This document shows positions 1-8,163 of a DNA stretch of 49,230 nt, one piece after another. This DNA is from Streptomyces sp. MH60 (lineage in GTDB: Bacteria; Actinomycetota; Actinomycetes; Streptomycetales; Streptomycetaceae). A program made the translations under genes and the position numbers. Each line of letters begins with the position of its first letter. Within the stretch, counting starts at the first letter, position 1. The stretch lies in NCBI RefSeq assembly GCF_002939385.1, contig NZ_MULI01000055.1, positions 1-49,230 on the forward strand, written 5' to 3'. Below the pieces are notes generated by a model that was not told the DNA's origin, made no database searches, and saw nothing but the letters and a program-made list of their open reading frames with translations.

Positions 1-2
1 GA

Positions 3-3000
3 GCGGGCCCGCGCCGGCCCGACGACCAGGACCGGGAGCGGGCCGGGCGGCGCTCCCGGGGCAACCGGCCGGCCGGACCCCCTCCCCCGTCCGAAGTCCC
101 CCGCACCCCCCTGCGCCTGCCGTCCCCGGCCCCGGCCCCGGGCACCTCGACGGCCGAGCCGCACAGCGCCCTGCTCGCGCCCGCACCGCCGATGCTGCGC
201 CACACGCTGGCGCTGCAGCGTTCCCTGCGTCCGCTGAAGCGCCGCAGCGACGCGCCCGTCGGCCACGAGGTGGACGAGTCCGCGACCGCCGACCGCATCG
301 CGCGCCTCGGCGCCGGACCCGAGTGGTGGCTGCCCGTACTGCGCCCCGTACGGGAGCGGTGGCTGCGCCTGCACCTGGTGCACGACGCGGGCCCCACGAT
401 GCCCGTCTGGCAGCCCCTGGTCCGCGAACTGCACGCCGCACTCGCCCAGTCCGGCGTCTTCCGCACCGTCACCCTGCACCGCGCGGAACCCGACGGCACG
501 GTCCGCGGGGACGGCGCCCAGATCCCCGCCGACGGCCGTACGGTCATGCTGCTGATCAGCGACTGCATGGGACCGCAGTGGCGCGAGGGCCCGGCCGGCA
601 CCCGCTGGTTCGGCACGCTGCGCGGCTGGGCGCGCCGCACTCCGCTGGCCGTGCTCCAGCCGCTGCCCGAGCAGTTGTGGCGGGACACCGCCCTGCCGCC
701 GGTGCCGGGCCGGCTGTCCGCCCCGCACCGGGCCGCGCCCAGCGCCTCGCTCACCTTCACGCCGTACGACGGCGCCGCGCCCCGGGCCCCCGAGGGCACG
801 GCGTACGTCCCCGTGCTGGAGCCGGGGCCCGAGTGGCTGGCCAACTGGGCCGCGCTGGTGGCGAGTCCGGGCGGCACCCCGTACCCGGGCGCCGCCGCCG
901 CGCTGCACCGCCCGCTGCCCGCCGACGCCGACGACCGCACCGACCTCGCGCGGCTGTCCGCCGAGGAACTCGTCCTGCGCTTCCGCGCCAGCGCCTCCCC
1001 GCAGGCCTACCGGCTGGCCGGCCACCTCGCGCTCGGCCGCCCCGACCTGCCGGTGATGCGGCTGGTGCAGGCCGCGGTGGAGCCGGACCCGCGGCCCCAG
1101 CACCTGGCGGAGGTCATCCTCGGCGGACTGCTCACCACGGTCCCCGGGCCGCCCGGCTCCTACGCCTTCCGCCCCGGCGTGCGCGAGCTGCTCCTGCGCG
1201 GGCTGCCCCGCACGGCCCGCAACCGCACCCACGAACTGCTGCTGCGCACCGGCGGCCTGATCGACGAGCGGGCGGGCCGCTCGCCCGGCGAGTTCCGGGC
1301 GCTGATCCCCTCCCGCGAGGGCACCGAGCGGGCCGACGCCGGCGAGTCGTTCGCGGCGATCAGCGAGGAGAGCGCCCGGCAGCTGACGGTGCGGGAGCGG
1401 CCCGCCGTCCCGTCGCCCTTCCCGCCCGCCCTGGGCGCCCGCTACCGGCCCACGCGCCGGCTCACCCCGTCCGGCAGGATCTGGCTGGCGGAGGACACCG
1501 GACCGGCGCGGACGGCGCCGGACCCGGCGCCGATGAACCGGACGGTGGCGATCCGGCTGCACGACGCGGACCCCGACCCGGCCGCGCGCCAGGTCTTCCT
1601 GCGCAACGCGGGCCTGCTGACGCGGCTCTCCCACCCCAACCTGGTGACCGTGCTCGACGCGGGCATCGAGGACGACGTCCCGTACGTCGTCATGGAGCAC
1701 CTCGACGGCATAGCGCTGAGCGCCCTCACCCGGCCCGACGACCGGCGGCTGCCGGTGCCGCTGACGGTGTCGTTGGGGGCGCAGCTGGCACGGGCACTCA
1801 CCGCCCTGCACCGGGCGGGCCTCGCGCACGGCGGCCTGGAGGCGTCCCGGGTGGTCCTGCTGCCGGACGGCACGGTCCGGCTCAGCCTCTTCGAACCGGG
1901 TCTGGCCTCGGGCCCGGGAAGGCGCTCCGCGGACCTGCGCGCCCTGTGCGACGTCCTGCTGCGGCTGACGTCGGGGGCCTCGCGCCCGACCGTCCCGATC
2001 GACTCGCGCCGCCTGGACCGGCTGCCCCCCGCCCTGCGCATCCACTACGCGCACGCCTTCGACCAGCTGATGTCGTCCTCGTCGGAGGCACAGGCCCGCG
2101 GTCTCGAACTGCTCGCGGACCCGCACCTGCTCACCCGGGCGAAGGAGGCGTACCGGCCGCGCCGGTACCGCGCCCTGGGCCCGCTGCGGGTCGGCCTCCC
2201 GGACGGCTCGTCCGGCCCCGCCCCCGAGGCGCGCGCGCTCCTCGCGATGCTGCTGCTCAAGCACGGCCGCACGGTGACGCACGAGGAGCTGCGGTGGGGG
2301 CTGTGGGACCCGGGCGACGAGCCCCGCAACCCGCGGGCCGAGGTGGCCCGGCTGGCGACGCGGCTGGCGGACGCCCTGGGCCCGGGCGTCCTCGCGAGGT
2401 CCGCCCACGGCTACGCCCTGCACACCAGCGCCGACGACCTGGACCTGGTGCGCTGCGACGAGCTGGTGCGGCGCGCCGACACGGCCGGTCTGCGGGACGC
2501 GCTCACCGAGGCCCACGGCCTGGTCACCGAGGCACTGGCGCTGTGGCACGGCTCCGAGCCGCTGGCGGACGTGCCCGGCCCCGCCGCCCGCACCGCCCGC
2601 ACCCGGCTGCTGCGGCTGCGGCTCGCCCTGCACACCAGGCGCGCCGAACTCGACCTGGCCCTGGGCGAGTACGACCGGGCCGCCACGGAACTGGCCGGCC
2701 TGCTGCGGACCCACCCGCACCGGGAGGACTTCCGCCGCCTGTACCTGATCGCGCTGCGCCGCCAGGGCCGGAGCGAGGAGGCGCTGGAGGTGTACGAGGA
2801 GTACGAGCTGTCCGGCGGACGCAGCCCGGCCCTGACGGCACTGGGCCGGGAGCTGCGCGAGGAGCACACCGCACCGGCGGACGACGCGCCGTGGTCGGAG
2901 TACGGGCAGCGCCCGTACGACCAGGACGGCACCGCGTCCGCCGTGTCCGCGCCGGACGAGCTGCCGGAGGGCCCCTTCCCCACGGAGGACGACCTGTGGA

Positions 3001-4466
3001 CGCCGCTCATGGAGGAGCCGGAGCCACGGGCCGGGGACGAGGCGGCGGTCGTGGCGGAGGCCGAGGAGGAAGGGGCGGAAGAGGGAAACGCCGCGGGGGA
3101 ACCCTCCCGGCAGCCGGCGGCCGACGAGACGGAGCAGGAGGCGGACGGGGACGCGGACGGGGGCGACGACGACCTCGACACCGACTTCCGCTGCTGCGCC
3201 CGCTACGCCTTCGCCGACGGCCCGGGTACCCCCGGAGTTCCGGTGGGCCACGACGCCCGCGCGGCCCTGCACGCCCTGGTCGCGGACCTGCTGGCGGACA
3301 GCGGCCTGGACGGCGCCGCCTACGAACTCCTGGACGACCACGACGGTCTGCTGGTGCTGCTGGCGCCGCGTGCGGAGGCCGCGCCGCTCCTGAGGGCGAC
3401 CGTGACGGGGCTCCCCGGGCGGCCGGCCCGCCGGGGCGGCCCGCGGCTGCGGGTGGAGTTCTGGCAGGTGGAGTTCCGGCTGGACGGGACCGGGGAGCAG
3501 TCGCTGGGCCGCGCCGACGCCGGATCGGCCGGCGCGGTCCTGGACGCCTCCCCCGCGCGGGCGGTCGTCGTCCTCTCCGACTCCTTCTACTACGACGAGG
3601 TGTGCGAGGAGGGCCAGGACGGGCCCGCCTTCCCACCGGACCTCTTCCGGCCGCTGCCCGACGGCACCGGCTGGTACCACCTGGTCGACGGCGCCGAGGC
3701 CCCACGGACGGCGCCGGGCGGCGGGGCGGACGGCGCCACCGGAGCCCGGTCCGGCCGCGCGGCGTACTCGCCCACGGACCTGATCGCCGGTGCCCGCTGT
3801 GTGCTGCTCGGCTTCGACGACGTGCTGGCCCGGCTGTACCGGCCGGCGGCGGAGCGGGAGGTGCTCCTGGACATCGCGCGGCTCTTCGTCGAGGAGCGCG
3901 ATCCCGAGGAGGCGCTGGCCGGGGTCCCGCTGCCCCGGGTCACGACGGACGGGTACGCCGGCACGCTCGACTTCGTCCGGGCGCTGGCCGGCCACCGGCT
4001 CGCCCCCGCCGTACGGGTACGGCTCGACCGGCACGAGGCGCGGGCGGCCCGCACCGCGCAGCCGACGCCCCTCGCCGACCGGCTGGTCCGGGCGCTGCGC
4101 ACCTGCGGCGTACCCACCGCCGTGGTGACCGACCGGGCCCCCGAGCCGGTCACCGGGTACCTGAGACGACGCGGCCTGCTGGACGCGCTGCCGGGTGACG
4201 TGCACGGCAGGGGTGCCGACCTCACCCGCCTCATGCCCGACCCGGACGTCCTGCACCGGGCGCTGGACCGGCTCGGCGCCCTGGCCGGCGACTGCGTGCT
4301 GGTCGGCTCCTCCGTCGCCGAGCAGTCCGCCGCCCGCGTGATCGGTCTGCCGTTCATCGGCCACGGGCGCGACGAAGGGGCCCGGCGGGAGCTGGCCGCG
4401 GCGGACGCCCGGGTGCCCCTCGTACCGGACCTGCGTCCGCTGCTCACGGCCGCCGAGAACCGGTGA
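3..4466 (+). CDS. SAV_2336-like multidomain signalling protein (5' partial)
   Basis: The reading frame is open to the left edge of the window. The first ATG (192) is preceded by 63 in-frame codons with no stop, so the true start is probably outside. Modules in order: an N-terminal domain of the SAV_2336-related type (roughly 260-1400, recognised from the stretch around the WWLPVLRP motif); a protein-kinase-like fold (about 1440-2140); a winged helix plus BTAD-type helical repeat region as in SARP/AfsR regulators (about 2160-2870); a long acidic linker (about 2880-3180); an uncharacterised alpha/beta region (3185-3690); and a HAD-like domain (about 3790-4440). The kinase has Arg in place of the beta-3 Lys (near 1554), HGGLEASR instead of HRDLKPEN (near 1827) and no DFG. 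The HAD part lacks the second motif-I Asp and the motif-IV acids. I infer a scaffold or sensor rather than an enzyme. mbl lies 231 bp downstream in the same orientation. Confidence 0.8.
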   Translation, partial: AGPRRPDDQDRERAGRRSRGNRPAGPPPPSEVPRTPLRLPSPAPAPGTSTAEPHSALLAPAPPMLRHTLALQRSLRPLKRRSDAPVGHEVDESATADRIARLGAGPEWWLPVLRPVRERWLRLHLVHDAGPTMPVWQPLVRELHAALAQSGVFRTVTLHRAEPDGTVRGDGAQIPADGRTVMLLISDCMGPQWREGPAGTRWFGTLRGWARRTPLAVLQPLPEQLWRDTALPPVPGRLSAPHRAAPSASLTFTPYDGAAPRAPEGTAYVPVLEPGPEWLANWAALVASPGGTPYPGAAAALHRPLPADADDRTDLARLSAEELVLRFRASASPQAYRLAGHLALGRPDLPVMRLVQAAVEPDPRPQHLAEVILGGLLTTVPGPPGSYAFRPGVRELLLRGLPRTARNRTHELLLRTGGLIDERAGRSPGEFRALIPSREGTERADAGESFAAISEESARQLTVRERPAVPSPFPPALGARYRPTRRLTPSGRIWLAEDTGPARTAPDPAPMNRTVAIRLHDADPDPAARQVFLRNAGLLTRLSHPNLVTVLDAGIEDDVPYVVMEHLDGIALSALTRPDDRRLPVPLTVSLGAQLARALTALHRAGLAHGGLEASRVVLLPDGTVRLSLFEPGLASGPGRRSADLRALCDVLLRLTSGASRPTVPIDSRRLDRLPPALRIHYAHAFDQLMSSSSEAQARGLELLADPHLLTRAKEAYRPRRYRALGPLRVGLPDGSSGPAPEARALLAMLLLKHGRTVTHEELRWGLWDPGDEPRNPRAEVARLATRLADALGPGVLARSAHGYALHTSADDLDLVRCDELVRRADTAGLRDALTEAHGLVTEALALWHGSEPLADVPGPAARTARTRLLRLRLALHTRRAELDLALGEYDRAATELAGLLRTHPHREDFRRLYLIALRRQGRSEEALEVYEEYELSGGRSPALTALGRELREEHTAPADDAPWSEYGQRPYDQDGTASAVSAPDELPEGPFPTEDDLWTPLMEEPEPRAGDEAAVVAEAEEEGAEEGNAAGEPSRQPAADETEQEADGDADGGDDDLDTDFRCCARYAFADGPGTPGVPVGHDARAALHALVADLLADSGLDGAAYELLDDHDGLLVLLAPRAEAAPLLRATVTGLPGRPARRGGPRLRVEFWQVEFRLDGTGEQSLGRADAGSAGAVLDASPARAVVVLSDSFYYDEVCEEGQDGPAFPPDLFRPLPDGTGWYHLVDGAEAPRTAPGGGADGATGARSGRAAYSPTDLIAGARCVLLGFDDVLARLYRPAAEREVLLDIARLFVEERDPEEALAGVPLPRVTTDGYAGTLDFVRALAGHRLAPAVRVRLDRHEARAARTAQPTPLADRLVRALRTCGVPTAVVTDRAPEPVTGYLRRRGLLDALPGDVHGRGADLTRLMPDPDVLHRALDRLGALAGDCVLVGSSVAEQSAARVIGLPFIGHGRDEGARRELAAADARVPLVPDLRPLLTAAENR

Positions 4467-4566
4467 ACGGCTGCTTCCGGCCGCCGAGAACCGCTGAACG
4501 GCTGCTTCCGGCCGCCGGGAACCGCTGAACGTGCCTCCGGCCGCCGAGTACCGCGAACGCTCCGCG
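4447..4566. repeat. 31-bp tandem repeat covering the stop codon of the large ORF
   Basis: Copies start at 4447, 4478, 4509 and 4538 (periods 31, 31, 29), each beginning cggccgcc and containing a gaacc-gctga core; the fourth is partial. The first copy holds the last codons and stop (4464-4466) of the upstream gene. A sequence complementary to the core (cgttcagcgg, 4574-4583) follows, so a hairpin with 4521-4531 is possible and might end transcription. The remaining sequence up to 4697 shows no gene. Confidence 0.8.
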
Positions 4567-4697
4567 CGCCCCCCGTTCAGCGGCCCCCCGCACGGCCCCC
4601 TCCAGCGGGCGCCCGCCCGCGACGGGCCGCACGATCGGTGCCAGGAGGCCGTCCACCGGGCGGCTCCGCACGGTCCGCGCTCTCGGGAGGATTCGCC

Positions 4698-5759
4698 ATG
4701 ACCGCCAGTACCGCCAGTCTGGAGGCGCTGCGCCGCTGCCACTTCGCCGTCGACCTGGGCGCGGCGCGGACCCGCGTCTACGTGAAGGGGGCCGGGCTCG
4801 TCGTCGACCAGCCGTCCGCCGCCGCGGTCAACACCCGCACGGGCGCGCTCATCGCGGTCGGCGAGTTCGCGGAGAAGATGACCGGCCGCACCCCCGGCTA
4901 CATCCGCGTCGTGCGACCGGTCTCCGGCGGCACGGTGGTCGACATCGAGATGGCCCAGCGGATGCTGCGCCACCTGCTCGGCGACCGGATCCGCCGCACC
5001 CTGCGCCGCAAGCCCCGGCTGCGGGCCGCCGTCTGCACCCCGCACGACGCGGATCCGCTGTCCCAGCGCGCGGCGATCGAGACGCTGGTCGGGCTCGGCG
5101 CGCGCCGCGTGGAGCTGGTGGACACGCTCATCGCGGCGGCGGTCGGCTGCGGACTGCCGGTGGAGCAGCCCGAGGCGACCATGATCATGGTGTGCGGCGC
5201 GCACGCCACGCAGGTCGCGGTGCTCTCGCTCGGCTCGATCGTGGCCGCCGAGCGCATCCCGGTGGGCGGCGAGGCCGTGGACCACGCGATCGTGCAGCTG
5301 CTGCGCCACCAGCACGAGCTGGTGCTGCCCAGCCAGTCCGTGCGTCCGCTCCAGCTCGCCCTGTCCGGCAACGGGCTGACCCCGCAGGGGCCGGCGTCCA
5401 CCGAGATCCACGGGCGGGACGTGGCGACCGGTCTGGCCCGCAGTGTGCGGGTCGACACCGCCACGGTGCGCAACGCCATCCAGACGCCGCTGACGGCCGT
5501 GCTCGACGGCATCGGCAAGGTGCTGCGGGACTGCCCGCCGGACCTGGTCGCGGACCTCGCCGACCGCGGCATCATGATGGTCGGCGGGAGCGCGCTGCTG
5601 CCTGGCTTCGACCAGATGCTGCGCCAGGCCACCGGTATGCCGGTGCACATCGCGGAGCGGCCCGACGTGTGCGCGGTCCAGGGCCTCGGCAGCATGCTGG
5701 AGGGCCGGGTCGAGCCGCTCGTCCTGCACCCGACGACCGCCGACGCCGACGCCGACTGA
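4698..5759 (+). CDS. mbl: MreB-like actin homologue Mbl
   Basis: 353-residue bacterial actin of the MreB/Mbl family, a nucleotide-dependent membrane-associated filament protein. In Streptomyces, MreB and Mbl act in spore-wall synthesis. The N-terminal phosphate-1 loop (FAVDLGAARTRVYVKG) and the C-terminal IMMVGGSALLPGF adenosine loop are visible. The protein is somewhat divergent from canonical MreB, as expected for the second actinomycete paralogue. An ATG 20 codons upstream (4638) is in frame, but the start at 4698 has a well-placed gggaggattcgcc Shine-Dalgarno. No mreC, mreD or rodA lies beside it, so this is a stand-alone paralogue and not the main mre cluster. The symbol rests on resemblance to the S. 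coelicolor gene in the same neighbourhood. Confidence 0.88.
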   Translation: MTASTASLEALRRCHFAVDLGAARTRVYVKGAGLVVDQPSAAAVNTRTGALIAVGEFAEKMTGRTPGYIRVVRPVSGGTVVDIEMAQRMLRHLLGDRIRRTLRRKPRLRAAVCTPHDADPLSQRAAIETLVGLGARRVELVDTLIAAAVGCGLPVEQPEATMIMVCGAHATQVAVLSLGSIVAAERIPVGGEAVDHAIVQLLRHQHELVLPSQSVRPLQLALSGNGLTPQGPASTEIHGRDVATGLARSVRVDTATVRNAIQTPLTAVLDGIGKVLRDCPPDLVADLADRGIMMVGGSALLPGFDQMLRQATGMPVHIAERPDVCAVQGLGSMLEGRVEPLVLHPTTADADAD

Positions 5760-5815
5760 CGGCCGAAGGGCCGGGGAAGCAGAGGAAGCGCAGGAAAGCC
5801 GAGGAAGCCGGACGC

Positions 5816-7450
5816 ATGACCGCGCAGCCCGCGCCCCGACTGACCCGTCTCCTCGAAGCCCTCCTGGACGTCGGCACCGCCCTCGACCTGCGCACCGTCC
5901 TGCGGCACATCGTGGACGGCGCCGCCGAACTGACCGGCGCCGGCCGCGCGGCCCTGGTCGTCGCGGACCCCGGCGAGAGCGGCTTCGCCGAGATCCGCTC
6001 CCCCGGCCCGGGTCCCGTACCGGAGACGGCGCCCCTGCTGCGGGTGCCGATCCATGTGCGGGACGAGGAGTTCGGCGAGCTGCGGCTGGCCGGACGGCCC
6101 GGCGCCGCCCCGTTCACCGTCGAGGACGAGCAGCTGCTGCGGGTCCTGGCCACGCAGGCCGGTGTCTCGATCGGCAACGCCCGGCTGTACGAGACGGCCC
6201 GGCAGCGCGAGCGCTGGATCGAGGGCGCGGCGGCCGTCACCACCGCGCTGCTCACCGAGGAGGGCGCCGACGACGCGCTGACCACGGTGGCCGAACGGGC
6301 CCGGCTGCTCGCCGGGGCCTCCGCGGGCGTCATCCTGCATCCGACCGCCGAGGGCGGCATGGCGATCGTGACCGCCTCGACGCCCGACGACCCGGACGGC
6401 ATGGTCGGCGCGACCATCGCGCCGGGCAGCCCCGTGCTGGAACAACTGCTGGGCGGCGAGCCGGTGTTCATCGACGACTCGGCGACCGATCCCCGGATGA
6501 CGACCCATGTGCGGATCCGGTTCGGGCCGAGCATGATGCTGCCCCTGCGGGCGGGCGGCCGGCTCATCGGCACCCTCGCCCTGCCCCGCCGGCGCGGCGG
6601 GCGGCCGTACACGGACCTGGAACGGCTGCTCGCGACGCAGTTCGCCTCGCAGGCGGCGCTCGCCCTCGTCCTGGCCGACGCCCGGCGCGGCAGGGAGCGG
6701 CTGGCGGTCTACGAGGACCGCGACCGCATCGCCCGCGACCTGCACGACCTGGTGGTGCAGCGGCTGTTCGCCACCGGCATGATGCTGGAGTCCACCCAGC
6801 GCCGGCCGGGTGCCGACGACGTCCGCGACCTCCTCGGCCGTGCGGTGGACGAGCTGCGCTCCACGGTCCGTGAGGTCCGCACCGCGATCCTCACCCTCCA
6901 GCAGCCCCCGGCCGGCCCTCCGACGGGCCTGCGCGGCCGGGTCCTGCGGGAGACCGCCTCCGCCGCCGCCCGGCTCGGTGTCGCCCCGTCGACGCACTTC
7001 AGGGGTGCCGTCGACACCCGGGTGCCCGACCGGGTCGCCGACCGCCTGCTCTCCGCCCTGCGCGACGCCCTGGCCGACGCGTCCGCGCGCCCGGGCGTCT
7101 CCCGCGTCGAGGTCACCGTGGAGGTGCCGGCCCCCTCGCCGCGGGGCCGGGACGGCGTGCGCCTGCGGGTCGTCGACGACGGCGAGGGCGAGGGCGAGGG
7201 ACACGACGGGGGCGGGACGACGGTCACGTGGTGGGCGCCGCTCCAGGGGAGGGTGCCGGTCTCCCGGGCGGGGTACCCGTCCCCTGACCGCCCCGCAGGA
7301 GGAGGTACCACGATGAGCGAGCCGACCCCGTCCCAGGCCGAGGGCGAACGCGACGACGAACCGGACACCCCGGACGTGCCGCACACCACTCCCTCCCAGG
7401 CGGAGGGCGAACGCGAGGACGACGTCGAGGAGAAGCCGGAAGGCCCTTAG
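5816..7450 (+). CDS. GAF-GAF histidine kinase with degenerate ATPase domain and repeat tail
   Basis: 544 residues from the ATG at 5816, which is preceded by purine-rich gaggaagccgg. Two GAF domains (about residues 20-150 and 165-300) are followed by a HisKA_3 dimerisation/phosphoacceptor helix with the motif RDLHDLVVQRLF; the likely phosphorylated His is residue 310. This is the DevS/NarX type of two-component kinase. The HATPase part is short: the N-box Asn is missing (DALADASARP where EALxNAxKH is expected), and the G boxes are reduced to a Gly/Glu-rich DDGEGEGEG stretch followed by GGGTTVTWWAPL. ATP binding is therefore doubtful. The last 45 codons (from 7313) have their own Shine-Dalgarno and a duplicated motif. 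No response regulator gene is adjacent. Confidence 0.85.
   Translation: MTAQPAPRLTRLLEALLDVGTALDLRTVLRHIVDGAAELTGAGRAALVVADPGESGFAEIRSPGPGPVPETAPLLRVPIHVRDEEFGELRLAGRPGAAPFTVEDEQLLRVLATQAGVSIGNARLYETARQRERWIEGAAAVTTALLTEEGADDALTTVAERARLLAGASAGVILHPTAEGGMAIVTASTPDDPDGMVGATIAPGSPVLEQLLGGEPVFIDDSATDPRMTTHVRIRFGPSMMLPLRAGGRLIGTLALPRRRGGRPYTDLERLLATQFASQAALALVLADARRGRERLAVYEDRDRIARDLHDLVVQRLFATGMMLESTQRRPGADDVRDLLGRAVDELRSTVREVRTAILTLQQPPAGPPTGLRGRVLRETASAAARLGVAPSTHFRGAVDTRVPDRVADRLLSALRDALADASARPGVSRVEVTVEVPAPSPRGRDGVRLRVVDDGEGEGEGHDGGGTTVTWWAPLQGRVPVSRAGYPSPDRPAGGGTTMSEPTPSQAEGERDDEPDTPDVPHTTPSQAEGEREDDVEEKPEGP
7297..7450 (+). other. possible independently translated 45-aa peptide with duplicated TPSQAEGER motif
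   Basis: An aggaggagg Shine-Dalgarno (7297-7305) stands 7 nt before an ATG at 7313, in the same frame as the upstream kinase. The peptide would be 45 residues, ending at 7450. It carries TPSQAEGER twice, 21 residues apart, in an otherwise acidic, Pro-rich, hydrophilic sequence without Cys or hydrophobic segments. The stretch between the kinase motif VTWWAPL and this ATG reads like untranslated leader. Either it is a C-terminal tail of the kinase, or the kinase stop codon has been lost next to a separate small gene. Function unknown. Confidence 0.45.
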
Positions 7451-7472
7451 ATCACTCAGCGCCTTCTGCCGG

Positions 7473-7492
7473 ACCACGTCGGGCTACGTGGT
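7473..7492 (+). terminator. hairpin after the histidine kinase gene
   Basis: Seven-bp perfect stem accacgt/acgtggt with a 6-nt loop, 22 bp after the stop codon and followed by ggccttcc rather than a U-run. Probable weak or GC-type terminator. The remaining bases up to the tRNA at 7592 show no gene. Confidence 0.45.
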
Positions 7493-7591
7493 GGCCTTCC
7501 TGCCGCGGGGCACCGACCGCCGACTGACGTCTGCCTCACGACGGTGCGGGCTCCCGGGCAGGCGAGAACGTTCGTGCGGTCAGGCGCACAG

Positions 7592-7665
7592 TGGGGCGGG
7601 TGGGACTCGAACCCACGGCCGACGGATTATGAGTCCGCTGCTCTAACCGGCTGAGCTACCGCCCC
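7592..7665 (-). tRNA. tRNA with CAU anticodon (Met elongator or Ile2)
   Basis: A complete 74-nt cloverleaf reads on the minus strand: acceptor stem GGGGCGG/CCGCCCC with discriminator A, D arm GCTCAGCCGGTTAGAGC, anticodon loop CTCATAA and T arm GTGGGTTCGAGTCCCAC. CCA is not encoded. An acceptor starting with G-C excludes initiator tRNA. CAU can be elongator Met or the lysidine-modified Ile2; the GGACTCATAATCC anticodon arm resembles ileX, but the sequence alone does not settle it. Confidence 0.93.
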
Positions 7666-7831
7666 ATAGCGGCGTGTCGCGTACATGTGTGCGCGCCGTC
7701 TGCCGCAGCATAGCCGCTCATACGATCTCCTGCCTCGGATGGTCGGCTTCCACGGCTGCCTTCATGACCTTGAAGACTCCGCAGCGTGCCGCGTGGTTCC
7801 CGGGACTTGAGAACGCCTGAGGGGGCACATG

Positions 7832-7852
7832 AAAAAGGACCCCGGAGGGTCC
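7832..7852 (-). terminator. Rho-independent terminator of the tRNA-Asn pair
   Basis: On the minus strand, a ggaccc/gggtcc 6-bp stem with a 4-nt loop is followed immediately by five T residues. It lies 12 bp beyond the 3' end of the nearer tRNA-Asn. The stretch between it and the CAU tRNA (7666-7831) shows no gene. Confidence 0.75.
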
Positions 7853-7864
7853 TCGTTCACGGTG

Positions 7865-7937
7865 CTCCCCCGACTGGACTCGAACCAGTAACCTGCCGGT
7901 TAACAGCCGGCTGCTCTGCCAATTGAGCTACGGAGGA
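7865..7937 (-). tRNA. tRNA-Asn(GTT), copy 2 in transcription order
   Basis: 73-nt cloverleaf on the minus strand: acceptor TCCTCCG/CGGGGGA, anticodon loop CTGTTAA (anticodon GTT), T arm ACTGGTTCGAGTCCAGT, discriminator G. CCA is not encoded. It is separated by 5 bp from an almost identical copy and followed by an intrinsic terminator. Confidence 0.96.
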
Positions 7938-7942
7938 CCGAG

Positions 7943-8015
7943 CTCCCCGGACTGGACTCGAACCAGTAACCTGCCGGTTAACAGCCGGCTGCTCTGCCAA
8001 TTGAGCTACCGAGGA
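7943..8015 (-). tRNA. tRNA-Asn(GTT), copy 1 in transcription order
   Basis: 73-nt cloverleaf identical to its neighbour from the D arm through the T arm. In the acceptor stem one base pair is swapped: TCCTCGG/CCGGGGA here against TCCTCCG/CGGGGGA in the other copy, so pairing is kept. Anticodon GTT, discriminator G, no encoded CCA. Both copies are probably made from one transcript. Confidence 0.96.
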
Positions 8016-8163
8016 ATGTCGGTGTCGCATCGAACGCGTCTTCCTGGGTATTCGCCAGGGGGCGCGCGCTCGCTGCGACACATACATTAGCGCAAGCAGG
8101 GGGGTGCTCCGCCAATCGGTACTCGCCAGCACCCCGGAGCCAGTGAAGGGAAGGGTGGCCGCC

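Noticed and set aside
4638..4697. Longer start for mbl at 4638
   Set aside because: The extra 20 residues are Gly/Pro/Ser-rich and unlike MreB proteins, while the ATG at 4698 has a proper ribosome site.
7281..7312. Sequencing error joining the kinase and the small peptide
   Set aside because: Not decidable from one sequence: a tga exists in another frame at 7285-7287, but no direct evidence of an indel is visible, so the single open frame is kept.
4898..7477. Long open frame on the minus strand opposite mbl and the kinase
   Set aside because: Antisense shadow of high-GC codon bias; the protein has low-complexity Arg/Gly/Gln composition, no recognisable domain, and covers two well-supported genes.
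7592..8015. tRNA cluster as an integration site for a mobile element
   Set aside because: All three tRNA genes are intact, and no integrase, excisionase or duplicated tRNA 3' end was seen nearby.
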